Positions 12,444-23,362 of a stretch of 64,000 nt of DNA are shown here, in pieces. Under the pieces are notes generated by a model. That model saw nothing but the letters and a program-made list of their open reading frames with translations. It searched no databases and was not told the origin of the DNA. Made by a program: the position numbers and the translations under genes. The DNA lies in NCBI RefSeq assembly GCF_032854445.1, contig NC_088305.1, forward strand, positions 4,777,606-4,841,605, in the 5' to 3' direction. Position 1 is the stretch's first letter. The number at the start of each line of letters is the position of its first letter. This stretch comes from Liolophura sinensis. Taxonomy: Eukaryota; Mollusca; Polyplacophora; Chitonida; Chitonidae.

Positions 12444-12650
12444 GTGAGTTCAAGTCCGGCTTATGCTGGCTTCCTCTACGACTGTAAGGTCTGGGAAGGT
12501 CTTTCAACAACCTGGTGATCTGCAACGTGCAGATGGTCGTGGATCTTCCCCGGGCTTTGTTCGGTTTCCTCCCACCATAATGCTGGCCGCCGTCGTATAA
12601 GTGAAATATTCTTGAGTACGACGTAAAACACTAATCAAATAAATAAAATA
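12444..12650 (+). mobile_element. SINE, 5'-truncated
   Basis: Starts at the B-box-like GTGAGTTCAAGTCCGGC and runs through CCACCATAATGCTGGCCGCC and GAAATATTCTTGAGTACG to an AAATAAATAAAA tail. A short insertion follows CAACCTG. Confidence 0.9.
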
Positions 12651-13019
12651 CTTGTCCAGGACCGATGGCTGCTATTGGAAACTCGTGAAACCCATTCACG
12701 CCGGCAACAAAAGTGTCGAAAGCTGTGAACTTTCTTACGTCACAATAGTTGGTATATATGTGCTAATAAAACACATACCAAATAGCCTACCCACGCACTG
12801 CAACGTCACAGAAGAAAACTACGTGTTCCACAGTGATTACGACCTTCTGTGCAGTTCGTCCTTGAGTCTCCCATTCAGTTTACCACCATCTGTAAAAAAG
12901 AACCGCGGCAGTAAAAGTTGAAATATTTTATTGAAAGTGTCTCCTGGACTATACGTATCCGTTGCGACTTCTTTCATGTTATTCAAAGAATAATTAAAGT
13001 TAACAGACTTTCGTCAGTT

Positions 13020-13129
13020 AGCAACCTGCGGATGGTCGTGGAATTCCTCCCACCATAATGCTGGCCGCCGTCGTATAAGTGAAATATTCTTGAGTACGGC
13101 GTAAAACACCAATCAAATACATAAATAAT
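13020..13129 (+). mobile_element. SINE 3' half with internal deletion
   Basis: AGCAACCTGCGGATGGTCGTGG is joined directly to AATTCCTCCCACCATAATG, skipping the usual GTTTCCCC..CTCTGCCCGG piece. The rest of the 3' end is well conserved through ACACCAATCAAAT. Confidence 0.88.
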
Positions 13130-13239
13130 ACCGAAATGGCGAAAAAAGAACCCCAAAAAGCAATCCACGCAGTGGAAATTGACTTTTATTGGGGTATAGA
13201 TACAATTTTGGAATGATTCTTTTCTAGAGAAGACGAATG
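13130..13239. other. Short unassigned spacer
   Basis: Nothing recognised between the SINE fragment and the duplicon fragment. Confidence 0.4.
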
Positions 13240-13560
13240 CTTCTAATTACGGATCGTCAAGACTTGTTTGAAATCCTATCAATGTGGCGGAAAACCCTAA
13301 TTATTCCTTCTATTTAAAGATGAATACAAACAACATGTTTAGCATGTACCAATAATGCCGGAGCCTGGATGAACGATTTCGTCTTCATTTCTGGTCTTGC
13401 CGTTATCGGTCTGGTCTTTGAACTAAAGGAACAGCCGGGGTAATGGTGGGCTGCAGTGGGTGGGTTTAAAGCTCAATCAGCCTTAAGAGAAATCCTGACT
13501 GAATGTACAAGAGCCTTGACAATCCCGGAAGTTCCTTGTTAAGCATTATGTCGAGATTTG
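13240..13560 (+). repeat. Old duplicon fragment with exon-like frame
   Basis: Matches 21.76-22.04 and 27.64-27.92 kb: AATGTGGCGGAAAACCC, ATTCCTTCTATTTAAAGA, GCCGGAGCCTGGATGAACGA and TTATCGGTCTGG occur in the same order. The TATTTAAAG is TATA-like in all copies. A short frame reading GAWMNDFVFISGLAVIGL is shared, with changes, by the younger copies; it may be a remnant of a membrane-protein exon. Confidence 0.65.
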
Positions 13561-14648
13561 TTCTGTTGTGTAAAGTTGATGCATGTATATTATTGTTCAA
13601 TGAAGTTTTTTATATGTAGTGTCATATTAAAGAAAGATGGTAAATTGCGCTAATTTATGCATGTGTATGTTATGTGTTCACAGCAAGTGCATCGTTTTTA
13701 ATAATGTAAGCTCAGAAATATCTGCTTAGGGCGGATGTTCTACAATTCAACACCTTCCAACAACCATAAGATCGTCTCCCAACTTGAGTTACATTAAATT
13801 TTTGCGAGATCAGAAAAGATGGAAAACTGCCAGGAAACGCTTACTGAAAGTATATAAGTGTGATTGTCTCACTTTTTGGCTAACAATTTGTTGCAAGAAA
13901 TCCGTTAAGGTTCCAGTGTTACACATTCTACTAGGGACCGCTACATAAATTCAACATCTTTCTGGCTTAGTAATTGCACTATATATTGCTGTTCCCTATA
14001 ATTTGTTCCCTGTCTAAATAAGCCAGCTTACTGTGAGGAAGGGCGTTTATCATTGCACAGAACAGTAAGAGGTTGAAATGGCAAAGCTTTGCATGCATTA
14101 AAGCACTTTCAGGAAATTATCTCCCGTAGATGAATTAACAAATGATTAATGAAGCACAAATGGATTTTCATTTTGAAGTCGGAATATGATCGAACAGATT
14201 ATCAAATTGGGGTCACACACACCTCTATAAAAAATTATCTACATAATTTTTGACCATTCCTGAAATGTCTTTTCAAGAGTGTTATTTTTTCCCTAACTCA
14301 TTTTGGCACTTTATATCCAAGATTCCATGTATTATTGTCGAGGAGCTTTTCCACGACTCCGCTGTGAAAACCATTATTTTGTAGAAGTCTCTAGCTCCAT
14401 TTGTTTTTCAAGTAAACACACTGACAGGTCCACAATGTCTGTAGCTTGCCAGGACCCTGAAAGCAAATCGACCACCTGATGGTCCAGAATACGGGGTTTG
14501 TCCGGCCTACCCGTTTGCCCTCGTGTAGGAGAATCCACAGCTATTGCGATGTAGTTGTTCCCAGCCATGGTTTGCAGGACATTTGACCAGGATTTTCCTA
14601 CAATATTTTCCATCCAACAATAACATTATCAGTATCAATGCAGAAAAC
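13561..14648. other. Mostly unassigned DNA with one duplicon scrap
   Basis: At 14460-14506 the words CAAATCGACCACCTGATGG and CCAGAATACGG match the duplicon at 22.06 and 27.94 kb. The rest is unassigned. Confidence 0.45.
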
Positions 14649-14920
14649 TGAGGCCTCCATGGCCAAGTGGTTAGGGTGCCAGCACGGAGCAATGCCCCAG
14701 GAGCCACTATTGTGATCGCTCGGAGTTCAAGCCCAACCTTACTGGCTTCTTCTCGAGTTGTACTTGGGAAAGTCTTCTAATAACCTGCGCATAGTAGTCG
14801 TGGGTCCCCCCCCCCCCCCCCCCCATTCCTCCCACCATAATGCAAGCCGATGTCATACAAGCTATATATTCTTGAGTACGGTGTAAAACACTAATCACAT
14901 ATATAATTAAATAAATAAAT
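14649..14920 (+). mobile_element. SINE, near full length, CCAAGTGG-head variant
   Basis: Head reads GAGGCCTCCATGGCCAAGTGG then TTAGGGTGCCAGCACGG, a third head type, followed by the usual CAGGAGCC, GGAGTTCAAGCCC and body. An 18-base C run at about 14807-14824 replaces the normal GTTTCCCCCGGG segment. The tail is AAATAAATAAAT. Confidence 0.85.
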
Positions 14921-15045
14921 ATAACGGCATCAATATGACTGCACGTTATTTATTCATGTTAACATGACAATGGGCAATAGATAAATTGAAAGTGTTTTAA
15001 TCCAGAGAAAAACTGTCAGTAAACACACCCACCTATCGCTAAGGG

Positions 15046-15226
15046 TGTCCGCGGTGGTAAGTGTGCCAGTGCGGTTCACTGACGCAGGAGCTTCTCACCA
15101 ATGCGGTCGTGGGTTTCGCACGGGTTCTGTTCGGTTTCCTCCCACCATAATGCTGCGTGCCATCGTATAAGTGAAATACTCTTGAGCATGGCGTAAAACA
15201 TCAATCAAATAATCAATAAATAAATC
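15046..15226 (+). mobile_element. SINE with deletion between head and body
   Basis: A head remnant (GGTGTCCGCGGTGGTAAGTG) and CTCACCAATGCGGTCGTGGG run directly into the GGTTTCCTCCCACCATAATG block, skipping the B box and GGCTTCC segment. Confidence 0.8.
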
Positions 15227-15277
15227 TAACGTTCAGGAAAATGTAGTATAAATCAGACAGGGATACTGGCCGTTGAT

Positions 15278-15333
15278 AGTAAACCTGGCAAAGAGTAAAC
15301 CTGGCAAAGAGTAAACCTGGCAAAGAGTAAACA
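15278..15333. repeat. 16-bp tandem repeat, about 3.5 copies
   Basis: AGTAAACCTGGCAAAG is repeated head to tail with almost no divergence, indicating recent expansion. Confidence 0.95.
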
Positions 15334-15479
15334 TCCCTTCACCAAGTGCCTCCTCACACCAGACTGCGTGATACAAAACCACAGCACATTTATCACGGAG
15401 ATTTGTAAAAGTTAAAAAACTTATTCAGAGCAAAGTCTTTTGATGCAATATCATTTTTTTTTTCTTTTGCAGTAAGAGA

Positions 15480-17300
15480 GCATTATATAGCAGGCTAAAT
15501 CTCTGGTAGGCATGGTTTAAGATTTTGCCATCACTCTGGAAACGTAGAAACAGTTAACCATTCGTTCCCAAGTACTAAGTGCTTCCTCACACCAGGCTGA
15601 CTGCTTCAGAGCCAAAGATAATCCATCAGAAACGTTTATCAACACTTCCCAGCAATTAGGTCCACGCCTAAATGTGGCCGCTGATTGAGGTTAGCGCATA
15701 GCCTTGCTTGCTACCAGAGACCCATCCGGCACTGCTGAGAGCCAGAGGAGATCCCGCCAGGCGACAGTTGTCCGCACACTCCATATCCGGAGTGGCGACT
15801 CAGTGATAGATGGACGGCCAGAGGTGTCCGGCGAAACCGCTTGTCCCGACGAATTTGTCTTCATGCAGAGTGCCAATCTTTGATTGGTGCTAATTTACAG
15901 CGGTGACTAGACAGTGCCCACAAAATCACTGAATTTTTTTTCAGCTGAGCCGCGGTTATTGAGCCCTGGAGACTAAGCCGAGACAAAGCCATTTGAAGGG
16001 GGGATTAAGTGTGTTCACAGTACATGGATGTCTTCTGCAGCTGTTTATCTGGGCAGGGCTAACCATGAACTTATGGGAAATACCACAAACGTTGCCGACT
16101 AGTCCTCCGGGGATCGGCCTGGACGATTTTCATACAGGCAGACTGTTGTGAGAACAATAAACCTTTAATCATGTACAATGTTTTACCACAGCGCAATCTG
16201 CTCATCAAATCCACTCCATAAAACTTACGTGTGCAAATTAAAACTGCTCCCAAAAATGTCCGCATTTCGACCTAAAATATACTCTTCTAGTTTAAGCCAC
16301 CAATCGGTATTTCTTGTGCAGTTCACATTCATTTTAACAAACAAAAATACCTTCTTCATCTCTTGCTCTTGGTTTAATCTGTTTCCATAGTAACTGCAAG
16401 ACAATCAAAGTGGGTAATATCCGGTACACAGGGGACAAATCAGAGAATTTGTGGGTTCTTTTCGAAGCAATGCTTAATCTTTCCATACGTGAAAGTTCCA
16501 CACAGATACCATTTGCCTCTGTAATTCTATGGAAATTTGCAGTGCCACATGTTCGAATCATACTAAGAGTTGCCTTGATTTGGTCTTCATTGGCTTTACT
16601 TTATCTCTCAGCAACGTACTCACCTCGTATCTTTTAATCCGGGATGTTCTAATTAATTTATCCAGTGGAAAACTTTGAAAAATCAGTTTAGGCAGTCGTA
16701 AAGACTTGAAAATATACAGAGTCTTTTTTAGTGATTCTTCAAGTTCTTTGTTTGAAACGTTTGCTATGAAGTTAACTGCACAAGAAATGTGTCAGCCAAA
16801 AAATCTAAAAAGACAGAGCATTAAAAACGTAAATGTAATCCAAGTGCCTATAAATACCTCGCACATCAAATTAGTTTATTTTTTGCGGACACTTTCTGAC
16901 CTCCGCAAGGGATCTAAAACGTTAAGGTCTGGCAATATTCACAAAACAGTAGGCAATGTTCTAGACATCGCCCTTCTCCAAGTGCCCGGATGAAATCTCA
17001 TTAAGTGTTAGCTCCCTAAATACGGATGAGTGTTTGGTGACAAGAAATTGGAAACTACTTCAGAAAGGGGCCGCACCAAAGTTGGATGTAAGCAGTACAA
17101 AATACATAGAATTACTGTTGTGTTGTCGAATGCTTTTTTCGCTGAATACCAGTTACCAAGTGTACAGATTGTCTTCTAAAACCAGACACCCCAGAGCCGT
17201 AACCCACGCATATCCCCGGATGGACTGTTGACGTCAACCAGATCTAGAGGTGCAATAATGACTGAAATTCTCAACCAAAATGTAAATTTAAATCCCAGAC
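15480..17300 (+). repeat. Duplicon copy 1, rearranged partial copy
   Basis: 15.67-16.22 kb matches 17.80-18.30, 23.63-24.30 and 29.25-29.85 kb: the words AGTGCCAATCTTTGATTGGT, GTGTTCACAG, CTTCTGCAGCTGTTTAT, GGGGATCGGCCTGGACGAT and CATGTACAATGTTTTAC appear in order. 16.93-17.11 kb matches the 20.5 / 26.4 kb part instead, so the middle of the unit is missing or replaced. No gene is assigned. Confidence 0.75.
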
Positions 17301-17589
17301 GCTTGTTTAACTGTGCGTCTCTGAAGTCAGCACTTTCCAGTCCCCGAATTTGACGTGAGAAATTTGAAAGAATTTAGGTCTGTCGTGTGCATGATTCAAG
17401 ATTTTGCCAAGGCTTTTCCTCTTCAAACTGTCTTGTAGCAGCCCCAGTCGTCCATACCTTCGCCCACGACTACACGTAAGTGATTACACCAGTTTGATAG
17501 ATAGCGAAACGCAGATAATTTATCACTTTTTATCAGGTTTGTCAACTTGTCAAGGCTTCTTTCAGAGGCATTTAGGAGATGGGGTGGTA

Positions 17590-17792
17590 TAGAGTGATAG
17601 AGGCATTACTTATAGATGACAACTCCTGGATTTATTGTGTTGGTGACGTTTCGATGTAGGTTCTTACATCGTTAGCAAACCATATGGACATACAGAATAC
17701 AAGACAACATTTATACAGTAAGAGAATGAGTGGTGTCACCAACACAATAAATCCAGGAGTTGTTATCCATAAGTAATGCCTCTATCACTCTA
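17590..17792. mobile_element. MITE-like element with 58-bp terminal inverted repeats
   Basis: The left arm (17590-17647) starts TAGAGTGATAGAGGCATTAC and the right arm (17735-17792) is its reverse complement with 2 mismatches in 58. Only 87 bp lie between the arms and there is no open frame. TGTCAAGGC occurs about 30 bp to the left and again 4 bp to the right, while duplicon copies 1 and 4 show a single uninterrupted site. This is consistent with a non-autonomous DNA transposon, family unknown. Confidence 0.85.
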
Positions 17793-18724
17793 AACATGTC
17801 AAGGCACTTAGGTCTACGCCTCGATGTGGCCGTTGGTTGTGCTTACTACATAACACAGGGGATTTCTTGTTCAAGAGATCCATCCGGCACCGGTGAGTGC
17901 CAGAGGAAAGATAGAAGACTAGAGGTGCCCGGCACAACCTCTTGTCCTGACGAATTTATCTTTGTGATGAGTGCCAATCTTTGATTGGTGCTGATTTACG
18001 CCAGTGGCTTTACCGTACGTACCAACACACAGATTATTTTTGTCCTCTGAGCCAAACAAAGCCATTTGAGGAGGGGATTGCGTGTGTTCACTGGACACGG
18101 GTGCCTTCTGCAGCTATCTTGTGAGCAAGGTTGACCATGAATTTACAGGGGATACCAGAATGGCTGCTGACCTGTCGTTCCCGGGGATCGGCCTGGACGA
18201 TCTTCAGAGAGACAATGAGAGCAATAAACCTTTTATCATGTACAATGTTTTGCTACTGGGTAATCTGTTCATTAAATCAGAGAAACATGTACATTGCTAT
18301 CTAAAATTCACCGTCGTAATTGTTTGCGAAAACCAAATTCCTTGTTGACAGCAATTCTAAAAGATTTTATCCTGTCCCAGATCTTTAAAGACTGATCCCT
18401 CCTCTCTTAATTGCCCACGCGTATTGTGTTTCCATAGAAACTGTAAGAAAACCAAAGTACATGTAGATTATTTCTGTTCAAATTCTATCGAACATGATAG
18501 AGATGGATTGTGAAAGGTATCCTCCTTTTGTCTGTTTTATGAATTTCTCGACAGATATTTTCTGTTTCTGCAAATCTATTTTTGGTGCTTTCTGTTTTAG
18601 ATCAAGACATATTGGCCAGAACCATCCCGAGCGACCCTTTGTTTGGAAATCCGCTCGGTTAACATTAACCAACATGTTACACAAGGAGCACTTTGAAACC
18701 TTGAGTGTTTAGAATCCTGGAAAT

Positions 18725-19400
18725 GGATACAAAATACAAAAAGTACATTGTCTAGGAAAACACGAAGTTACGTGAAGTTTCACGACACAAAAACCACGGA
18801 TGTAAGTAAAGGCAAGGTACAGTGTCTCTCAAAGGACGGATTAAGAGGAAAGTTCATGCAGGGCCCAAAAAAAAGGAAAAGTTCAGCGTCAAAAACTACG
18901 GATGTGAAGGAAAGGTACAACATCTAGGAAAATACGGATTTGCCAGAAAAGTCCAAGGCTCACGAAACAAGGTTTAAAGGAAAACTCCAGGGTTTGGCGA
19001 AATCCGTGTTCAAAAGAAACCTCAAGGCTCAATCTAGGAAAACATTAATTTAAAAGAAACGTCCCGAGCCTAGGAAAACACGGATCGAAAAGAAAAGTCC
19101 AAAGAGAGAGTCACATAAACCATGGTTTTTAAAGAAAAGGTCCAGGGTCCAAAGAACCAAGGGTGTTAAGGAAAAGTCCAGGGTCTAGGAAAACACGGGT
19201 TTAAAAAGAAAATTCCACGGTCGAAATAACTAAAGTTGTTAAGCAGTCCAGGGCCTAGGAAAAACACCAGCTAAAAGGGTCTATGAAACCAAGGTATAAT
19301 GTCTAGAAAAATCCGAGTTTATCGAAAAGATCCACATTCTTTGAAAACACCTATTTAAGAGGAAAAGCCCAGGCTTCAGGAAAACAAAGAAAAAATCGTC
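18725..19400 (+). repeat. Diverged ~36-bp minisatellite (duplicon copy 2)
   Basis: Loosely repeated units built from AGGAAAACACGGATTTAAA and AGAAAAGTCCAGGGTCT. Units differ from one another by substitutions and small indels. The same type of array sits at the homologous places 24.73-25.54 and 30.21-30.71 kb. It is purine-rich on the plus strand. Confidence 0.8.
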
Positions 19401-19571
19401 GTCCAGACAACATATTATGTTGTTTGGAAGACATAATATCACGTCCGTAGGAAATATTTTATTTTTATTTCAGATGTTAATCTCACGTTTCGGTGCTTAT
19501 GTGTCGCAAGACGTCCATATGACCAACAAACGTGAGCGAGACCAGATAGGTACTCTCTAACTGTAACTCAA

Positions 19572-19699
19572 ACCTGCGGATGGTCGTGTGTTTCCATGGG
19601 CTCTGCCCGGTTTCCTCCAAAAAAAAAATGCTGGCCACCGTCGTATAAGTGAAATGTTCTTGAGTACAGGCGTAAAATACGAATCAAATAAATAAATAG
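19572..19699 (+). mobile_element. SINE, 5'-truncated, insertion dated by an empty site
   Basis: Starts at ACCTGCGGATGGTCGTG and ends with AATAAATAAATAG. An 11-bp direct repeat flanks it: CTGTAACTCAA at 19561-19571 and CTGTAACACAA at 19700-19710, one mismatch. Duplicon copy 3 has a single CTGTAACACA at about 25681, so this copy inserted after the duplication or was carried by only one copy. Confidence 0.93.
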
Positions 19700-20146
19700 C
19701 TGTAACACAAGTTGCATGTAAGATATAAACGTCAAAACAGCTTTTGGTACATTAATAACGAAACGTTTATAATGAATGAATGTATTTCTTTACCTACGAA
19801 CGAAAAAGTTAAAGAAATAAATTAATGTCCAACTGAAGTTTCTTGTGACACCGTGTATTAGAATGAATGAATGAATGATTATGGATTAAGGCCACATCGA
19901 CAGTGCATTAGATGTTCTCTGTTCAAGTTATTGGTCTCCATCAATCCCATCTTATTTACTCCATCCTAGCTTAGCCTCCCTCAGTGAGAATCGCTTCCAG
20001 CTGAATTTCGTGAATTAGGACGTAGTTGTAGGTTATCATCTAGTGATCCTTGCCTTTGAGCACTGGTCTAAACTAGATTAGGTCTGAAGCCCGTCTCCTC
20101 TGCTTCACATTGCTTCCTAGTGTCTTCTGAGGCCGCCTCAATAGCG

Positions 20147-20290
20147 AGAAGGGGCCTACGTGGCTCAGCTGGTTAGCGCGCTAGTGCAGCGTAATGACCC
20201 AGAAGCCTCTCTCAGAAGGTCTGTCAGCAACTGCCCGGTTTCCTCCCACCATAATGCCAACCGCCGTCGTATAAGTGAAATATTCTTGAG
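20147..20290 (+). mobile_element. SINE with intact A box, internally deleted and 3'-truncated
   Basis: Begins AGGGGCCTACGTGGCTCAGC-like with the A box TGGCTCAGCTGG and GTTAGCGCGC. It jumps from CTCTC to AGAAGGTCTGTCAGCAACTG, losing the B box, and stops at TATTCTTGAG without the usual tail. Duplicon copy 3 lacks it: CCTCAACAGCG runs straight into CGTCTTACAG near 26.07 kb. Confidence 0.88.
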
Positions 20291-21502
20291 GACGACTTAC
20301 AGTAAACGCTTTTGACGGTTGAGAAAAAGCCGAATGTGAGGTGGGTCTATCCATGCGTGCCTACATCACTTAACTCCCTCTGAAACAGGAACCTTTCATT
20401 GTGAGGATATTTAAGTGACGATTATGTTTAACAAAAGAAAAGAAATAAAAGTTTGAATTTTCTCACAGTAAAATGCCGTAAATATATGCCTATATCTCAA
20501 TCTAAACACCTAAGATACCAAAGGAGTTTATTTCTTACAGCCACGTTCTTGTCTCCACAAGGAATGAAGGCGTAAGGGCCAGGCAATATGGATTAAATCT
20601 TACTGAGCTTTATCTCTCCAATCCGCTACAGAACTGCACGATAACCAAAAAATCTCCACAAAACATATAGAATGATTGGTTATATATTTAAGTGGACAGC
20701 GGAAGGGCGACGTAATAACTCCCGACACCCAGAAACATATATTTACTTTCCCCAGGATATATCCCAGGCACTTTAGCATTCATTACCCTTGTTTTGTCGA
20801 CAAATGCGATTTGAGCTAAAAGCTTGTAACCGAGTATACAACTGCAGTAGAAGACACTGGTGGGCTGTAACCCACGTCTGCCTGTTAGATCTGTGTTTAC
20901 CGGAGCTAAAGGTGTAACTGACCTCATTACAAACAATGATTCAAATCGACAGACCATAATGTAAATTATATACCCTGGCAGTTCTTGAGCTGTACGTCCC
21001 TGATCAGAGGAGCTGATATATTACACATGTTCTATAATAGATTCAGAATAAGCATCGTACTGTTCCAATAGTGTTGCATGTAATCAACCCAGCTTGGTGA
21101 AAAGCAAAATTTGCAATATAAATTTCAAATCTCCAAAATCGATACTGCTTAGGATTGGAAACAATTCGGGTAAAGTCAATGGTGACTTACTTAACTTTGA
21201 TCGGAGAAGAGCATATGATCTCTAATGTGCTTTGCTGTGCGATTAGGATGAGTGAAACACTTGGGGTGGGAGATAAGCCTGGAACGGGAAATCTCCGAAA
21301 TTTTCAAAACTCCATAGCCTCCCAGGCTTTGCGCCAAAATGCATCGGTGAACAGTAATCGTACAGGTTGTCAGAAAGTTTTACATCAAGTTTCTTTGAAA
21401 TCATTACCCTTCAATCAGTTTGTCTTAAACTTTGAACTCAATTTGTTCCACGCGTCACATGTGGGGAAAATCTTGTCACTTGTCCACGGTTTGTGACTCC
21501 TG

Positions 21503-21565
21503 TATAAAATACATCGCCGTGGTATAAAATTTTCTTGACTACGGCGTTACATGACAACCAAACAA
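21503..21565 (+). repeat. Old SINE 3' relic shared by duplicon copies
   Basis: ATCGCCGTGGTATAA, then TTCTTGACTACGGCGTTACA and CAACCAAACAA correspond to the SINE 3' end. The same relic is at 27365-27428, so the insertion predates the duplication. Confidence 0.75.
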
Positions 21566-21858
21566 GCTGGTGAAGGTACGTTTCTTGGAATCAGTGCTGA
21601 GCTGTGCGTACATGTTGTGACATATGTCAGAATATTTTAAGAAAATAAATTACTGTTTCAAGAATTAATCACTATTGGCGATGAGAAAAATGAGACAGAC
21701 CATGTACTGAAATCGAACTCTTCTCCTTGTAAAGCCAAGGTTTAGTAATGACTCTCATGCAGATATGGCTTGAATCCTGCCAATGTGGCGTGAAACCTTA
21801 AATCATTCCTTCCATTTAAAGACAACCACAAACCACCTGTGTGGTACGTGCTGTTGAT

Positions 21859-21960
21859 ACCGGAGCCTGGATGAACGATTCCGTCTTTATTTCTGCTCTA
21901 ACAGTTATTGGTCTGATATTTATCAGCCGTCTGGAAAACCGCGGTAATGGTGCACCGTAG
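21859..21960 (+). pseudogene. Exon-like hydrophobic frame in duplicon copy 2
   Basis: The frame TGAWMNDSVFISALTVIG then LIFISRLENRGNGAP ends at TAG. The matching frame in copy 3 (27717-27899) keeps the same residues with a few changes and reads through the stop position (CAG). An older copy at 13.37 kb shares the first 18 residues with changes. The central part is hydrophobic enough to span a membrane. I do not recognise the protein. It may be a relic exon or simply a conserved repeat that happens to be open. Confidence 0.25.
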
Positions 21961-22075
21961 TGGTCGGTTTTAAACCTCAATCTGCCTTAAAGAGCAATCA
22001 TGATTGAATGTACCAGTGTTTAGACAATCCCCAAAGCTTCTAGTAGTACAACCCTCAAAACAAATCCACCACCTG

Positions 22076-22180
22076 ATGGGCCAGAAAACAGGATTAGCTG
22101 GTGCAATATTTACCCTCATGGTTTGTGTGATATCGGTAATTTGGGCCCAGTTTTATTATTGCTCCAGAGGGATTCCTGGC
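22076..22180 (+). pseudogene. Second hydrophobic exon-like frame, duplicon copy 2
   Basis: From ATG at 22076 the frame gives MGQKTGLAGAIFTLMVCVIS then VIWAQFYYCSRG, a strongly hydrophobic segment followed by a stop. Copy 3 has the same segment at about 27.95-28.05 kb (PIFTLVVCVISVIWAEFYY) but is one base shorter downstream and stays open to 28116. The two copies differ in reading frame after the segment, so at least one is broken if this was coding. No family recognised. Confidence 0.25.
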
Positions 22181-22540
22181 TGACAGGGTATCCAATAACA
22201 ACAGCGACAAACAAAGATGCATTTTATCTATACATGTTTAATATCAACTAAACACAGAGATAAACTGTGGACATATACAATGACGTACAAAGCGGATGAA
22301 AATTGGAGGCGAAGTGGAGAGGGACATTATCCAAACCAATGAGGCGAGGGCCCAGAGGCCGTCAAGACCCCGTAAGCTCTTGGACTTTACATAGCCGCAA
22401 CCGAGTTTGAACGTGTTTTAGGGAGAAAAATATCCATGCTCATGGTTGTGATGAAAAAGGATTAATATACTGCACATCTGGGCAAAACTTTAGTATTCGG
22501 ATCGCTTCCATACTTTACATGTTTGTACTTCCTTTTTTTT

Positions 22541-23114
22541 TGGAAATACCGAGTTGCGTCATGTCCGACGTCATGTCTGGTGACATGTCCTAAATGCCTT
22601 TTCGACGATTTAAAGTAAGTACAAACAGATCTACGGAGCCTTTGTCTTAGAGATATTGAAAATTTGTGTGCTAAGATGGAGATGATCTAAATGGGGCGGT
22701 CTAGAAGCATCCACAAAATCGCAAGATGGAATTCATGTCCAGCCTTAAGACAAAAAAAACCTAGGTGAACAAAATATTTATATTCTTACGTTCTTTGTGA
22801 TAGAAAACCTCCAGACATGGCTTCACAAAACATTAGCATCGTCTGTAAGTATTATCTCCTTGCTGAAAATTTGCCATAAAATATCGTATATACCTCACCG
22901 CTTTTTGCCCGGTTTAGGGGGTAAAGAGGAATTAATAGACGTGAGTTTTGAATCCCGTTGAATGCTGAGTTACATTGTCCAACTTTGCAAATTACAAAAT
23001 TTCAGTTACCATGACGACATGAACGCTTTTCCCCGAGGCTAACATGTCGGACCAATAAAACTACACTGGATTAATCTGTTTAAAAAATTAAAAGAATTGT
23101 TTTAACTTCCGATT
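22541..23114. other. Unassigned DNA between duplicon copies
   Basis: No gene recognised. The homology between copies 2 and 3 stops at about 22.54 and 28.39 kb. Confidence 0.5.
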
Positions 23115-23127
23115 AAAAACAGTGAAG

Positions 23128-23362
23128 GGGCCTCCGTGGCTCAGTTGGCTAGCGCGCTAGTGCAGCGCAATGACGCAGGAGTCTCTCACCAATGCGGTCG
23201 CTTCCTCTCTGGCCGTACGTGGAAAGGCCTGTCAGCAAGCTACAGATGGTTGTGGGCTCTACCCAGTTTCCTCCCACCATAATGCTGGCCGCCTTCGTAT
23301 AAGTGGAATATTCTTGAGTACGGCGTAAAACACCAATCAAATAAATAAATAAGTAAATAAAT
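23128..23362 (+). mobile_element. SINE with perfect A box, missing B box, 13-bp TSD
   Basis: Starts GGGCCTCCGTGGCTCAGTTGG (the 12-base A box TGGCTCAGTTGG is perfect) and continues CTAGCGCGCTAGTGCAGCGC and CTCACCAATGCGGTCGC. It then jumps directly to TTCCTCTCTGGCC, so the GAGTTCAAGTCC B-box region is absent. The exact 13-bp repeat AAAAACAGTGAAG flanks it at 23115-23127 and 23363-23375, which marks a recent insertion. Confidence 0.95.

Larger units (their letters stand above)
17390..22540 (+). repeat. Duplicon copy 2, about 5.2 kb, nearly complete
   Basis: Colinear with 23.6-28.4 kb over almost its whole length, including the 36-bp minisatellite, a shared old SINE tail near 21.53 kb and the exon-like GAWMNDSVFISALTVIG frame at about 21.86-21.96 kb. 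Private to this copy are a MITE (17590-17792) and two SINEs (19572-19699 and 20147-20290), each absent at the matching place in copy 3. The boundaries are where homology stops by eye. Confidence 0.85.

Noticed and set aside
20155-20200. A tRNA gene, from TGGCTCAGCTGGTTAGCGCGC
   Set aside because: The sequence is the A-box head of the SINE and has no matching acceptor stem or cloverleaf.
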